Source: Rudanella paleaurantiibacter (GTDB lineage: Bacteria; Bacteroidota; Bacteroidia; Cytophagales; Spirosomataceae). Taken from it: DNA of 64,000 nucleotides. Positions within the stretch are counted from its first letter, which is position 1. Each line of letters starts with the position of its first letter. The notes beneath the pieces were generated by a model. The model had not been told where the DNA came from, did not search any database, and saw nothing but the letters and a program-made list of their open reading frames with translations. Position numbers and translations under genes: made by a program. The stretch lies in NCBI RefSeq assembly GCF_009184635.1, contig NZ_WELI01000001.1, positions 62,001 to 126,000 on the forward strand, written 5' to 3'. Positions 52,649-61,091 of the stretch are shown here, piece by piece.

Positions 52649-53755
52649 TTAAGCCGGTTTGACATCGTCCGTATCGGATTGGTTGGCCGATAAAGCCTCG
52701 GTTATTTTTTCTTTTGCCTCTTCCAGATCGTTGCCCTCAGGCTCGGGGATGTCGTCTATGCGTTCGGGATCGGGGGCGTAGGTGAGCGCAACCAGAATCG
52801 GGAAGTGGTCGGAGCCGCAATTAGGCAACCGGCGAAGGCTATTAACCGTAAAATGGTGCGATACAAAGACGTGGTCGAGGGGCCACCGCAAAAAGAAGTA
52901 CTTCGCGTGAAAGGTACTGAATAGGCCCCGCCCAATGCGCGGGTCGAGCAGGCCACTTACCCGCCCAAAGAGCCGGGTTGTGTGCGACCAGGCTACGTCG
53001 TTAAGGTCGCCGGCTACAATAATTGGCCCTTTCAGGCCGCGCGCTTCCCGGCCCACCAGCAGTAACTCGGCATCGCGCTCGGTAGAGCGGTAATGCTCGG
53101 TCGGGCTGGGCGGCATCGGGTGTACGCCGTAAAAGTGAATCCATTTGCCCGAAGGTAGTTGCAGCTGCGTATAAATGGACGGGATGTCGTCCTGAATCTG
53201 AAACCGTACCTGTGTGGCCCGCATGGGTAACCGCGAATAAAACAGCATGCCGTAGGTATTCTCCAGCGGTATAAGCTGCCGGTAGGGGTAGTCGGGCTCA
53301 ATACCACTCAGCGCCTGCCGCCAGGTCTCGTTGCCCTCCAGAATAAGCACAATGTCGGGTTGGTGTTTGCCAATGAGCCGGCACACATCAGGACATTGCG
53401 TGTTGTCCATGAACACATTGGCGATCAAAAGCTGAATACCGTTGGCTTCAACTTCGGGCGATTTTCGTTTCTGACGCGGCACCTGCACCCGGTGTAGGAA
53501 CGTGTATGGGTAAATGAGCCACCCCTGATACGCCAGTGCGGCCGTCAGCAGGGTCGGTACGAGCAACTGTGGCCATGTCCAGTCGTTCTGAAAAATGAGC
53601 CAGGCTACCAGCCCAACGGCGGCCAGCACCATGAGCTGAAAATGGGGGAAATCCCACATCCGAATCCACCAGTAATCGAGCCGGATAAGGTTGAGGAACG
53701 AGGCAATACCGACAAAAAGGCCGTAGCCCAGGAATAGTGATTCGGCGAAGTTCAT
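52649..53755 (-). CDS. Membrane-anchored endonuclease/exonuclease/phosphatase family protein
   Basis: A 368-residue protein. The first 85 residues contain two to three transmembrane segments (FLGYGLFVGIASFLNLI, LMVLAAVGLVAWLIF, LLVPTLLTAALAYQGW). The EEP domain from about 105 to 330 shows LLIANVFMDN, VLILEGNETW (metal-binding Glu), YGVHPMPP, IIVAGDLNDVAWS (catalytic Asp/Asn) and GSDHFPILVAL (catalytic His). An acidic C-terminal tail follows. Likely a phosphodiester hydrolase facing the periplasm or cytoplasm; the substrate (nucleic acid or phospholipid) is undetermined. Confidence 0.92.
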   Translation of the reverse strand: MNFAESLFLGYGLFVGIASFLNLIRLDYWWIRMWDFPHFQLMVLAAVGLVAWLIFQNDWTWPQLLVPTLLTAALAYQGWLIYPYTFLHRVQVPRQKRKSPEVEANGIQLLIANVFMDNTQCPDVCRLIGKHQPDIVLILEGNETWRQALSGIEPDYPYRQLIPLENTYGMLFYSRLPMRATQVRFQIQDDIPSIYTQLQLPSGKWIHFYGVHPMPPSPTEHYRSTERDAELLLVGREARGLKGPIIVAGDLNDVAWSHTTRLFGRVSGLLDPRIGRGLFSTFHAKYFFLRWPLDHVFVSHHFTVNSLRRLPNCGSDHFPILVALTYAPDPERIDDIPEPEGNDLEEAKEKITEALSANQSDTDDVKPA

Positions 53756-54010
53756 GGCCAGATAACTAACAGATGTGTTCGTCTGTTGGGGTTGCCCCTC
53801 AAAAGTCGCCTGAACGCATGGTGTACCTACTCAGCGGTAATTTGAAGGGCAATAGTCGGCCGGGAAATTATGAGGAATAAAGTCGAAGAAGTGTAGAAAA
53901 TCATTCCCACGTTTGGTCCCCATCAATCTGTCGGTATAGTTATAATTTTCTGATAAAGAGTATATTATGTCTGGGGTACTTGTCTGGTACGCTTTTTTCT
54001 AAAAGGTAGG

Positions 54011-54298
54011 ATGTCGGAAGACGATACACAACCGACTCGACGAACCATGAAAGCATTACCAGGAATTCTGATTGGACTTGCGGCTGGCGTAGTGCTTGGC
54101 GTGCTGATGGCCCCCGATAAGGGCAATGCAACACGTAAGCGTATTTCGAACGACGCAGATTCATTCTTTAAAGACTTGCAGGATCAACTGCAGGAGGGCA
54201 TCGAGACCATTAAGGGGCAATACAATGATTTTGTAGAGACCTCAGCGTCGCGCACAAAAGACGCCCTCGGCCGGGCTGAGCGCCGGGCAAAACGTTAA
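54011..54298 (+). CDS. YtxH-family protein (copy 1)
   Basis: A 95-residue protein. Residues 16-36 (LPGILIGLAAGVVLGVLMAPDKG) form the glycine-rich hydrophobic helix and MAP(D) motif of the YtxH domain. A lysine/glutamate-rich amphipathic helix follows. YtxH proteins are small stress-associated membrane proteins. The start has AGG close upstream. A second YtxH gene begins 31 bp downstream on the same strand, implying an operon. Confidence 0.85.
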   Translation: MSEDDTQPTRRTMKALPGILIGLAAGVVLGVLMAPDKGNATRKRISNDADSFFKDLQDQLQEGIETIKGQYNDFVETSASRTKDALGRAERRAKR

Positions 54299-54329
54299 CC
54301 GATTATCAACCTAAAAACAAACAACGATC

Positions 54330-54698
54330 ATGCGTAGCACACGCGATTTTCTGACAGGTGTATTGACTGGAGTAGCTATCGGCTTGCTGACAGCCCCACG
54401 TAGCGGTAAAGAAACCCGTGACAAACTCAAAGAAGAAGCCAACAAACGTTCGGGCGATCTGAAAGATCAATGGAACAAAGGCGTTGAGCAGGTGAAACAG
54501 GGCTACGAGCAGGCTAAAACGCAGGTTTCTGAATACACCGATAAGGCCAAGCAGCAACTTAACGAGTACAAGTCGCAGGCTCAGAATGAGTACGACAAGC
54601 AGCGTGCTAAAAGCCAATATAACGATACCGTCGACCAATTGGCCGACAACACAGAGTCAGGTATCAACTCGACTCGTGAGTCGCTCAAAATTGATTAA
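54330..54698 (+). CDS. YtxH-family protein (copy 2)
   Basis: A 122-residue protein. FLTGVLTGVAIGLLTAPRSGKETRDKL is the YtxH signature. It is followed by about 85 residues of charged coiled coil (EQVKQGYEQAKTQVSEYTDKAKQQLNEYKSQAQ) resembling LEA/apolipoprotein-like amphipathic repeats of 11 residues, a pattern linked to desiccation and membrane stress (family knowledge; role here inferred). Second gene of the pair, followed by a strong terminator. Confidence 0.88.
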   Translation: MRSTRDFLTGVLTGVAIGLLTAPRSGKETRDKLKEEANKRSGDLKDQWNKGVEQVKQGYEQAKTQVSEYTDKAKQQLNEYKSQAQNEYDKQRAKSQYNDTVDQLADNTESGINSTRESLKID

Positions 54699-54743
54699 GC
54701 AGGGCTAACCTCCGCTTTCTGATTTACTCAACATTATGAACAA

Positions 54744-54786
54744 AGCCTCCCCATCCGGATTCCGGGTGGGGAGGCTCTTTTTTTGT
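54744..54786 (+). terminator. Terminator of the YtxH operon
   Basis: 16-bp stem (54744-54759 with 54761-54776, one G-T wobble) followed by CTTTTTTTTG. The strongest terminator in the window. Confidence 0.92.
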
Positions 54787-54878
54787 CCCTTTTAACTATG
54801 ATTTAACTGGTGTTTAAGTGCGCTTTAACAGACATGTTACAACTTTGTACTGTCAATAGTCTACAGGCTTTTACCCCC

Positions 54879-54968
54879 ATGCGCACGTCTAACTTTGCTA
54901 CCGAGTCCTGGTTCCGTCTGATTGCCCTGCTGACCCTGCTGGTCATGGCGTATTTCGCTCAGAATTAA
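54879..54968 (+). CDS. 29-residue single-span membrane peptide
   Basis: ATG at 54879, TAA at 54966. The peptide has an N-terminal polar part (MRTSNFATESW) and a hydrophobic helix (FRLIALLTLLVMAYFA) ending QN, the composition of a small single-pass membrane protein. It sits alone after a terminator and 71 bp before another small ORF. It is too short for statistical support; the helix quality and intergenic position are the only evidence. Confidence 0.45.
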   Translation: MRTSNFATESWFRLIALLTLLVMAYFAQN

Positions 54969-55039
54969 CCACTCGGTTTGTTACCTCATCCAAACAAATC
55001 GTCTATACAGCACGTTTCCGTTCCAACCTTCGTATCAAA

Positions 55040-55195
55040 ATGACTAAATTGTATTCAACCCCTCCGTGCTTCCGTCGCCCCAAAATTCGGGACGTATTCG
55101 GCTTCACAACCACTACAACGCCAGGCAATAGCTTCGCCTTTGTGGTTCGTAAGCAGGCAGGGTACACAACCAAGGCTACCCAGGCATTCGCCTGA
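55040..55195 (+). CDS. 51-residue hypothetical protein
   Basis: ATG at 55040, TGA at 55193. The product is basic with a Thr run (GFTTTTTPGNSF) and no membrane segment. A hairpin terminator starts 17 bp after the stop, as expected for a real transcript end. No family recognised. The opposite strand also stays open here, so the coding call is tentative. Confidence 0.4.
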   Translation: MTKLYSTPPCFRRPKIRDVFGFTTTTTPGNSFAFVVRKQAGYTTKATQAFA

Positions 55196-55211
55196 CCCCT
55201 ATAAACAAGAA

Positions 55212-55238
55212 AACCTGCCTCCAGAGGAAGCAGGCTTT
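55212..55238. terminator. Bidirectional hairpin
   Basis: CCTGC(C)TCC / GGA(A)GCAGG with an AGA loop; T-rich on both sides (CTTTCC plus, TTTTCTTG minus). It separates the 51-residue ORF from the convergent DUF2383 gene. Confidence 0.6.
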
Positions 55239-55254
55239 CCAATCCCACCATTCA

Positions 55255-55710
55255 CTACACTACCAAGGCCAGTCGAGCCATCGACGCGTGGGCCGATTCG
55301 ATGCTCTGTTTTTGCCGCAACAGCAACTCGCGGGTGCTGGCGGCCAAGTCGGTTTGCTGCAACACGTTGTTGTAGTCATCGAGCGCTTCTTTGTCGCCCC
55401 GCTGACATTCCTGTACGGTTGCTTTATCATTATCACTTGCAAAAGCTGATTTGATGTTGATCCAGGCACGGTGTAAATCCGACAGAATACTCGTGTTCTT
55501 GTCGGGCTCGCCACCCAGTGTGCGGATCTCCCGGTCGAGTTCCATAGCGTACTCGGCCCGCTGCCGTGATTGAGCCAGAAAAAGACTTTTCAGCTCAGAA
55601 TCCTTCGTATTTTCGGCAGCCTCCTGATACCCTTCTTCAGCGTCGTGGCTGCGGGTCAGCAACGTGTTTAGTGCGTCGAGAATTTCTCCCCGGGTCTGTT
55701 TAACGTTCAT
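55255..55710 (-). CDS. DUF2383 / PA2169-type four-helix-bundle protein
   Basis: A 151-residue all-helical protein. The phrases LNTLLTRSHDAEEGYQEAAENTKD, LFLAQSRQRAEYAMELDREIRTLGGEP, GSLHRAWINIKS-like SDLHRAWINIKSAF and CQRGDKEALDDYNNVLQ define the PA2169 family (ferritin-like DUF2383). Glu and His positions could hold a di-metal site, but function is unknown. The ATG at 55710 starts the conserved region; a longer frame is not supported. Part of a minus-strand run with DUF3140 and DUF2945 genes. Confidence 0.9.
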   Translation of the reverse strand: MNVKQTRGEILDALNTLLTRSHDAEEGYQEAAENTKDSELKSLFLAQSRQRAEYAMELDREIRTLGGEPDKNTSILSDLHRAWINIKSAFASDNDKATVQECQRGDKEALDDYNNVLQQTDLAASTRELLLRQKQSIESAHASMARLALVV

Positions 55711-55787
55711 AATGTTGAGTTGTTGGTAATCTACTTTGCAAATCGACAAAGGCGATTTGGCTTTGTATCTACTTAAATCAGAAAAAG

Positions 55788-56135
55788 TCAACTTTTGTTT
55801 GGGTCATGCCCCCAGTTTTTTAGCGAATATTCCCAGTTACTTCCCCGGCTCTCTTTAGGCTCCTGCGCCGAGTGCCGTTTGATATAGCTGATCACCTTCC
55901 GCATGTGGGCATAGTCGTCGTCGGTGTATTCGGCGTTTTTCTTACCCAGAAGGTCCACGATTCGCTCGCCCGATTTATGGCCAGTTGATTCAGAATCACC
56001 GTTTTGTTTCTGGCCAACCGATTTTGACTCGTCGGTGTCGAGCCATTTTTTCAGTTGGGTAGCCGTCATGTTTACGAGTTCGTTGAATTCGTTTCGTACG
56101 GCTTTCTGATCCTGCGTATCGGTTGCTGTAGCCAT
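55788..56135 (-). CDS. DUF3140 domain protein
   Basis: A 115-residue soluble protein. NEFNELVNMTATQLKKWLDTDESKSVGQK, TGHKSGERIVDLLGKK and DDDYAHMRKVISYIKRHSAQ, then WEYSLKNWGHDP, match the DUF3140 family over its whole length. Such proteins are found beside stress and desiccation genes in soil bacteria and have been suggested to bind DNA. The gene lies 77 bp upstream of DUF2383 and 18 bp downstream of DUF2945, consistent with one operon. Confidence 0.9.
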   Translation of the reverse strand: MATATDTQDQKAVRNEFNELVNMTATQLKKWLDTDESKSVGQKQNGDSESTGHKSGERIVDLLGKKNAEYTDDDYAHMRKVISYIKRHSAQEPKESRGSNWEYSLKNWGHDPNKS

Positions 56136-56153
56136 GTCTTCTTATCAAACGGT

Positions 56154-56369
56154 TTACTTCTTCGTGACTTCACTTGCCGACTTAACGACTTTAGTCTTTT
56201 TGTCCTGTGTAATCACCAGCGCAGGTTCTTCGGTCGATCCTTTGCGTTTGATTGTCTTTCCCTGTACGGTTTTGCTCACGTCTGACGTGTGCACTTCGGT
56301 AATGGTGCCTTCGCCCGTTCCTTTACCGTACTTCCACGCTACGCGGTCGCCTTTTTTTACCGTTGCCAT
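56154..56369 (-). CDS. DUF2945 (HVA1/TUDOR-like) protein
   Basis: A 71-residue protein. MATVKKGDRVAWKYGKGTGEGTI opens a small SH3/Tudor-like barrel typical of the DUF2945 / hypervirulence-associated TUDOR domain, and KRKGSTEEPALVI followed by a basic KSASEV end matches family members. The ATG at 56369 begins exactly at the conserved motif. First gene of the minus-strand run with DUF3140 and DUF2383. Confidence 0.88.
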   Translation of the reverse strand: MATVKKGDRVAWKYGKGTGEGTITEVHTSDVSKTVQGKTIKRKGSTEEPALVITQDKKTKVVKSASEVTKK

Positions 56370-56540
56370 GATAGATGAAAGAAGAATGTACAATGCAGGA
56401 TGAATAATGAGTTTTACGAATCAACAATTAGCTCATTCACTATCCATTCCGTCCATCATACATTTTGCATTTAGTTCAGTTTGCCGGGGCATCAGCTGAC
56501 TTTGACAGCAACTGATGCCCCGTGTGTGCGCGTGACCTGG

Positions 56541-57251
56541 TTAATCGAGGTTGCCGTTTTTGGCATCCCGCTTCATCTTGTCGTTCGCAAAAACGGCGAT
56601 GTCGACCCGGCGGTTTTTCTGCCGACCGGCTTCACTGTCGTTATCGGCTACCGGCTGCGATTCACCGTAACCTTTCTCATCCATACGACCGGCTTTTACG
56701 CCCTGCGCCTTCAGGTAGTCGGCAACGGCATCGGCCCGTTGGCGCGACAGCCGCAGGTTCAACTCATCGGAACCGGTGGCGTCAGCGTGGCCTTCAACCA
56801 GAATGTCGGTGTCCTGATACTTCTGCAGGGTTTGCGCAAAATCGGCCAGGTCCTTCTGTGTCTGGGGCTTCAGGTCATATTTGCCCACATCAAACAGAAT
56901 ATCGGACCCGAACGTAATCTTGATGCCCTCACCGACGCGCTCAACTTTAGCGTTGGGCAGGTCGCGTTGCATCTCTTCGGCGGCTTTGTCCATGCGACGG
57001 CCAATCACGGCCCCGGCGGCACCACCCACGGTAGCACCCAGAATAGCCCCCATCACGGTATTGCCCGACCGGCGTCCGATGATTCCGCCGACGGCGGCAC
57101 CACCCGCTGCGCCAATGGCAGCACCCCGCTGGGTTTTGTTCGTATTTCGTTTGGCCGATTTACAGCCTGTCAGGACATCGCCTGATAGCAAAGTGAATGC
57201 GATGGCTACAGTGGCCATCTGTTTCTTGGATACTCCTCTGTTCCAGTTCAT
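56541..57251 (-). CDS. Glycine-zipper OmpA-family lipoprotein (YiaD-like)
   Basis: A 236-residue protein. A signal peptide ends in the lipobox LTGC (Cys at about residue 30), then come two glycine-zipper helices (RGAAIGAAGGAAVGGIIG, AILGATVGGAAGAVIG; about 43-90). The C-terminal OmpA domain at about 105-225 has FGSDILFDVGKYDLKP, VEGHADATGSDELNLRLSRQRADAV and GRQKNRRVDI. It anchors to peptidoglycan and probably to the outer membrane by its lipid. Upstream of the DUF2945/3140/2383 genes on the same strand but 170 bp away, so it may have its own promoter. Confidence 0.92.
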   Translation of the reverse strand: MNWNRGVSKKQMATVAIAFTLLSGDVLTGCKSAKRNTNKTQRGAAIGAAGGAAVGGIIGRRSGNTVMGAILGATVGGAAGAVIGRRMDKAAEEMQRDLPNAKVERVGEGIKITFGSDILFDVGKYDLKPQTQKDLADFAQTLQKYQDTDILVEGHADATGSDELNLRLSRQRADAVADYLKAQGVKAGRMDEKGYGESQPVADNDSEAGRQKNRRVDIAVFANDKMKRDAKNGNLD

Positions 57252-57562
57252 AATCCTGTGGGATGTTTAGGCAAACAGAGGCCAAAAGTTATACCAGTAG
57301 AACGCCCAGTAAATAACTTACACCTATTTATTGTATATAAGTAGTTGTTTTTCAGTTGAATATACTTTGTCTATTTATTTTAAAGACTAAAAGGTTGTGC
57401 CTGAAAGTCTGCTGGAAAAGGAATAGGCTTTCCTCATAATTGTGGAATGCCTTCTACGTGGCTTATGGGCAAAGGGTTGCTCTCCGCCCGAAACGATTTA
57501 TCCGCTCGAAGTGTTATGTTTATGGCCAATTACGGCTTTTTCTTCCCCCTCAATTTTCCTTC
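57252..57562. other. 311-bp divergent intergenic region
   Basis: AT-rich promoter region between the OmpA lipoprotein (minus) and the hydrolase (plus). A TATACTTTG sequence at about 57364 is one base too long for the -7 consensus. I see no repeat or RNA structure of note. Confidence 0.5.
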
Positions 57563-58795
57563 ATGCTGTTTACAACAAAGACGTTTTTGAGCGTCCTGAT
57601 GATGACGTTGTTGTCAGGATTGGTTTTGCTGGGTCCCAGCGGTTGCCGCACGGCCCCGGCCGAGGAGACGGTAACGCCCGAACCCCAGTCGTCGGTGCTG
57701 GTGAGTGCCACAGCGGTTGGGGAGTACACAACAGCCCAGCTGGGCACCCGCTACACGGCTCTGTTCGGGAATTTGGCCCCGCTGTTGGTGGGTCAGTACC
57801 TGAAAAACACGATTACGGTGTACAAGCTCACCTACAAGACCCGCAATACCGACGGCTCCGAAATTCAGGCGTCAGGAGCCCTGGTTATTCCGAAGGTAAG
57901 CGGGCCGTTGGCTATGGTGAGTATGCAACACGGCACGATCCGGTCAGATAGCGACGCGCCCTCGTACAACGGCCCCAATAGCGATACTTATCTGTACGGC
58001 TCGTTGTTTGGCTCGTCGGGCTACATTGTGGCCCTGCCCGATTACATCGGCTACGGGGCGTCGCGTTCGGTACCACATACCTATGAGCACCGGGCGGGAC
58101 TGGCGCGGGCGTCGGCCGATATGCTGCGCGCGAGCCGGGAGTTTCTGGCCCAAAATAAAACCAACTGGGACAAGCGGCTCTTCATAACCGGCTATTCGGA
58201 AGGGGGCTACGCAACTATGTCGCTGCACAAGTACCTCGACGAAGAAGCGAAGGGTGAGTTTAACCTGAAAGCGTCGAGCGTAGGGGCCGGTGCCTACGAC
58301 AAAACCTCGTTTATGAAGTACGTGGTGAATACGGCTACCACCAGCCGTAACGACTACACCTCGTTGTATGTATGGGTACTGCTCACTTACGACCGCATTT
58401 ACGGCCTAAACCGACCAATGTCGTATTACTTCAAGGAGCCGTATGCGAGTCAAATTGCGAGTCAGGGGCAAAACGTGAGTCTGAACGCCAGCCTGAGCCA
58501 GATATTTACCGATACCTTCAAGCAGTCGGTTAATAGCGGTTCCGATGCCGCTTTCGTGCGGGCCGTGGCCGATAACGATGTGTATGATTGGAAGCCCTCG
58601 GCACCGGTGCAACTCTACCACGGTACTAATGATCAGCTTGTGCCCTTTTTCAATACCCAGAATGCTTTCGATGCCATGAAAAAACGTGGGGCTACCGTAT
58701 TAATCAACCCGATTCAGGGCGCCGACCATACTGACGTAATGGCCCTTACTAACTATGCCCTGGGTACGTTCGAGTTCTTCAGGACGGTGCAGTAA
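57563..58795 (+). CDS. Exported alpha/beta hydrolase (lipase/prolyl-peptidase-like)
   Basis: A 410-residue protein. The N-terminal signal segment (LFTTKTFLSVLMMTLLSGLVLLGPSGC) could be a lipoprotein signal, although Pro at -3 makes the lipobox atypical. The hydrolase body has ALPDYIGYGAS, the nucleophile elbow GYSEGGYATM (Ser near residue 214), the acid in LYHGTNDQLVP and the His in GADHTDV. The closest fold type is the secretory-lipase/prolyl-oligopeptidase-like group. Likely an extracytoplasmic esterase or lipase. The ATG at 57563 is selected because the signal sequence starts there. Confidence 0.85.
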   Translation: MLFTTKTFLSVLMMTLLSGLVLLGPSGCRTAPAEETVTPEPQSSVLVSATAVGEYTTAQLGTRYTALFGNLAPLLVGQYLKNTITVYKLTYKTRNTDGSEIQASGALVIPKVSGPLAMVSMQHGTIRSDSDAPSYNGPNSDTYLYGSLFGSSGYIVALPDYIGYGASRSVPHTYEHRAGLARASADMLRASREFLAQNKTNWDKRLFITGYSEGGYATMSLHKYLDEEAKGEFNLKASSVGAGAYDKTSFMKYVVNTATTSRNDYTSLYVWVLLTYDRIYGLNRPMSYYFKEPYASQIASQGQNVSLNASLSQIFTDTFKQSVNSGSDAAFVRAVADNDVYDWKPSAPVQLYHGTNDQLVPFFNTQNAFDAMKKRGATVLINPIQGADHTDVMALTNYALGTFEFFRTVQ

Positions 58796-58895
58796 AAGCG
58801 GGGGTAAAGGAGAAGAAAAAAGGGAGGAAGGGTGCGTGTTTAAAGCGTTTCCCTTTCTCCCTTTTCCCTTCTCTTTTTTTCCTTCTCCTCCTTTT

Positions 58896-59816
58896 CTAAT
58901 AACTCACAAAGGCGAACTTTTTGCTGTCGGGCGACCAGCTTGGCACGTTGATGGTGCCTTGCCCCCCACGGAACCGGGCCAATTCGCGCAGGGCTCCTGA
59001 TTGCAGGTCCATGAGCCGGAGCATCACATCCTTGTCGGCCGGGTGGGCCGAGCCCTGATCCTCTACATAGCTGATAAATACGATATACCGGCCGTTGGGC
59101 GACGGGTGCGGAAACCAGTTGGCGTAGGCATCGTTGGTGAGTTGGGTGGGGGCGCTGCCGTCGGCATTCATGCGCCAGATTTGCATCCGCCCCGACCGGA
59201 TCGAGTTGAAGTAGATGTATCGGCCATCGGGCGAGTAATCGGGGCCGTCGTCGAGGCCGGGCTCGGTGGTCAGGCGGGTTTCGGTGGTGCCGCCTGTAAT
59301 GGGCATGGTGTAAATGTCGTAGTCGCGTTTACCGTCGGTGCCGGTACGCTCACCCACGTAGGCGAGGGTTTTGCCATCGGGCGACACTCCGTGCCAGTAG
59401 GAGGGAGCCTGCTCGGTAATGAGCCGGGGTACCCCGCCCGCTACCGGCAGTGTAAACACCCGTGAATTGGCTCCTGAGGTGACTCGTTTGTCGTTGTGGC
59501 TGATAATGATGGTTTTACCGTCGGGCGTAAGGCCGTGGTCGTTGTTGCAGGCCGTAGCAAAGTCGGTATTGATTACCTCTTTTCGACCCGTTTTCAGCGT
59601 GACCCGGTACAGTTTGCCTCCCTGGTTGATAATCAGAAACCGTCCATCGTTGGTCCAGTTGGGGGCCTCAAACCGCACGGTGTCCCGGTGTATGACACTC
59701 CGTTGTCCGGTAGCGAGGTCGTAGGTTTCGAGTTGGCTGGTCAGGCGTTGCGCCCGCACCGATTGCGTGAGGGCTAAGGCCGTGATACAGAGAGAGAGAG
59801 CAAGTGTACGGTTCAT
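58896..59816 (-). CDS. TolB-like (PD40) beta-propeller protein
   Basis: A 306-residue exported protein with a signal peptide (LALSLCITALALTQSVRAQ). Repeats of about 45 residues each contain a (S)PDG(K/R)..(A/I)...(S/G) phrase: NWTNDGRFLIIN, LTPDGKTIIIS, VSPDGKTLAYVGE, YSPDGRYIYFNS, PSPNGRYIVFIS and SPDSKKFAFVS. This makes a six-bladed WD40-like PD40 propeller as in TolB. It is not linked to a Tol-Pal operon. Function is likely protein or ligand binding in the periplasm. Confidence 0.9.
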   Translation of the reverse strand: MNRTLALSLCITALALTQSVRAQRLTSQLETYDLATGQRSVIHRDTVRFEAPNWTNDGRFLIINQGGKLYRVTLKTGRKEVINTDFATACNNDHGLTPDGKTIIISHNDKRVTSGANSRVFTLPVAGGVPRLITEQAPSYWHGVSPDGKTLAYVGERTGTDGKRDYDIYTMPITGGTTETRLTTEPGLDDGPDYSPDGRYIYFNSIRSGRMQIWRMNADGSAPTQLTNDAYANWFPHPSPNGRYIVFISYVEDQGSAHPADKDVMLRLMDLQSGALRELARFRGGQGTINVPSWSPDSKKFAFVSY

Positions 59817-59859
59817 GCTGTCTAAAGCACGGCCACCTGCTCTTCTCCTGTTTAGCTTA

Positions 59860-60858
59860 TTATACGCCCGGCACGTACGATTCGAGCAGGGTCATTTCGC
59901 CGTCGGGAATGAGCGTTACCGACTTAACCGATGCCGGAATCAGTGCGCATTGGCCCATTTTGAGGGTTACTTCGTGAGTATTGCCCGACTGAATAGTGAC
60001 GCCACCACCCACGCAAACCAGAATCACGAATGAATCCAGATGGCTGAAATCATGTAGCACTTCTCGATCAAAATGCAGCACGTTGGTTACGAAGTACGGG
60101 CAGGTAACCGCATTAACGCTGTGGTTCAGCGCCTTTTCGTATTCCGTTTTGTAGGTGTCGTGAAATTGGTAGTCAATCGCGTCGACGGCCTGCTCGGTAT
60201 GTAGTTCGCGCTTTTGGCCCTTGTCGTCGGTGCGGTCGAAGTCATAAATGCGGTACGTAATGTCGGACGTCTGCTGAATCTCGGCGAGCAGCAGTCCTTT
60301 GCCAATATAGTGCACCCGGCCCGCTGGCAGAAAAAACACATCGCCCGGTTTAGCAGGTTCGATGTTCAGAATATCCATCAGGGTGTTTTCTTCCACGGCC
60401 TTGAGGTATTCGTCGCGGCTTACGGTGCGGTTGAAACCCGAGTTCAGCGTAGCGCCTTCGTCGGCCTGAAGAATATACCACATCTCGGTTTTACCAAACG
60501 AATTGTGCCGCTCCTTGGCCAACTGATCGTTCGGGTGCACCTGAATAGAGAGGTCGTCGTTGGCGTCGATAAATTTCACCAGCAGCGGAAATGTATCGCC
60601 AAACTGCTCGTACACATGCTGCCCTACAAGGTCGGCTTTATATTCGCCAATCAGTTCGGCCAGGTTTTTACCCGCCAATGGCCCATCGCTCACCACCGAC
60701 ACGTTGCCCTCAACCCCCGATACCTCCCAGGTTTCGCCACAGTTGGGCAGGGCACCCGCCGACTCGGCGGTGAAGTCTTTGCCGAGGATCGTTTTGATTT
60801 TTTGACCACCCCAGATTTTGTCCTTGAAAATCGTCTCGAACGTAAGCGGATACAGCAT
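59860..60858 (-). CDS. manA: Mannose-6-phosphate isomerase, class I
   Basis: A 332-residue zinc enzyme interconverting mannose-6-phosphate and fructose-6-phosphate. The PMI type I landmarks are WGGQKIKTILG, QVHPNDQLAKERHNSFGKTEMWYI (zinc ligands Gln, His, Glu) near residue 95-120, the YIGKGLLLAEIQQTSDITYRIYDFDR block near 190 and the C-terminal cupin with ALIPASVKSVTL. The ATG at 60858 starts the conserved YPLTFETIFKDKIWGG segment; an earlier in-frame ATG adds 25 unconserved residues. Supplies mannose for glycans or GDP-mannose. Stand-alone gene. Confidence 0.93.
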   Translation of the reverse strand: MLYPLTFETIFKDKIWGGQKIKTILGKDFTAESAGALPNCGETWEVSGVEGNVSVVSDGPLAGKNLAELIGEYKADLVGQHVYEQFGDTFPLLVKFIDANDDLSIQVHPNDQLAKERHNSFGKTEMWYILQADEGATLNSGFNRTVSRDEYLKAVEENTLMDILNIEPAKPGDVFFLPAGRVHYIGKGLLLAEIQQTSDITYRIYDFDRTDDKGQKRELHTEQAVDAIDYQFHDTYKTEYEKALNHSVNAVTCPYFVTNVLHFDREVLHDFSHLDSFVILVCVGGGVTIQSGNTHEVTLKMGQCALIPASVKSVTLIPDGEMTLLESYVPGV

Positions 60859-61058
60859 CGGTAAAAATTGAATGTTGGTAAAAAAGACGCTACTCCGTTT
60901 AAAAAGGTCACGCCCCTTGCTCTTTAACGGCAAAGTAAATGCATTGTTGGCAGTATTGAAGTACCGGCCTTGCCCGACCGCTCATCCGGCCCATTAGCCA
61001 TTGGTGTGGCGGAGGCATCTGAATTTAGACAAATTGTGAATTTTTTAGTTATTCAATT

Positions 61059-61074
61059 AGTTGATATATCAACT
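61059..61074. promoter_or_regulatory. Operator palindrome upstream of marR-2
   Basis: AGTTGATATATCAACT is a perfect 16-bp palindrome ending 17 bp before the marR ATG and overlapping the expected -33 region. A near copy is at 61585-61600. Confidence 0.65.
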
Positions 61075-61079
61075 GATAT

Positions 61080-61087
61080 TATCTTTG
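61080..61087 (+). promoter_or_regulatory. -7 box of marR-2, possibly leaderless
   Basis: TATCTTTG is an exact TAnnTTTG match ending four bases before the ATG at 61092. A start site 5-7 nt after the box would fall on the start codon, giving a leaderless transcript. If so, the ATG at 61140 would be an alternative start with a normal leader. Confidence 0.45.
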
Positions 61088-61091
61088 CGCC

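Noticed and set aside
55003-55251. 82-codon minus-strand ORF in the stress-cluster gap
   Set aside because: It overlaps the 51-codon plus-strand ORF and its terminator and starts inside the hairpin region; the plus-strand reading has the better context, though neither is certain.
58896-59816. Component of a Tol-Pal system
   Set aside because: It is a PD40 propeller like TolB, but no tolQRA or pal gene is present; the Pal-like OmpA lipoprotein at 56541 is separate and in another transcription unit.
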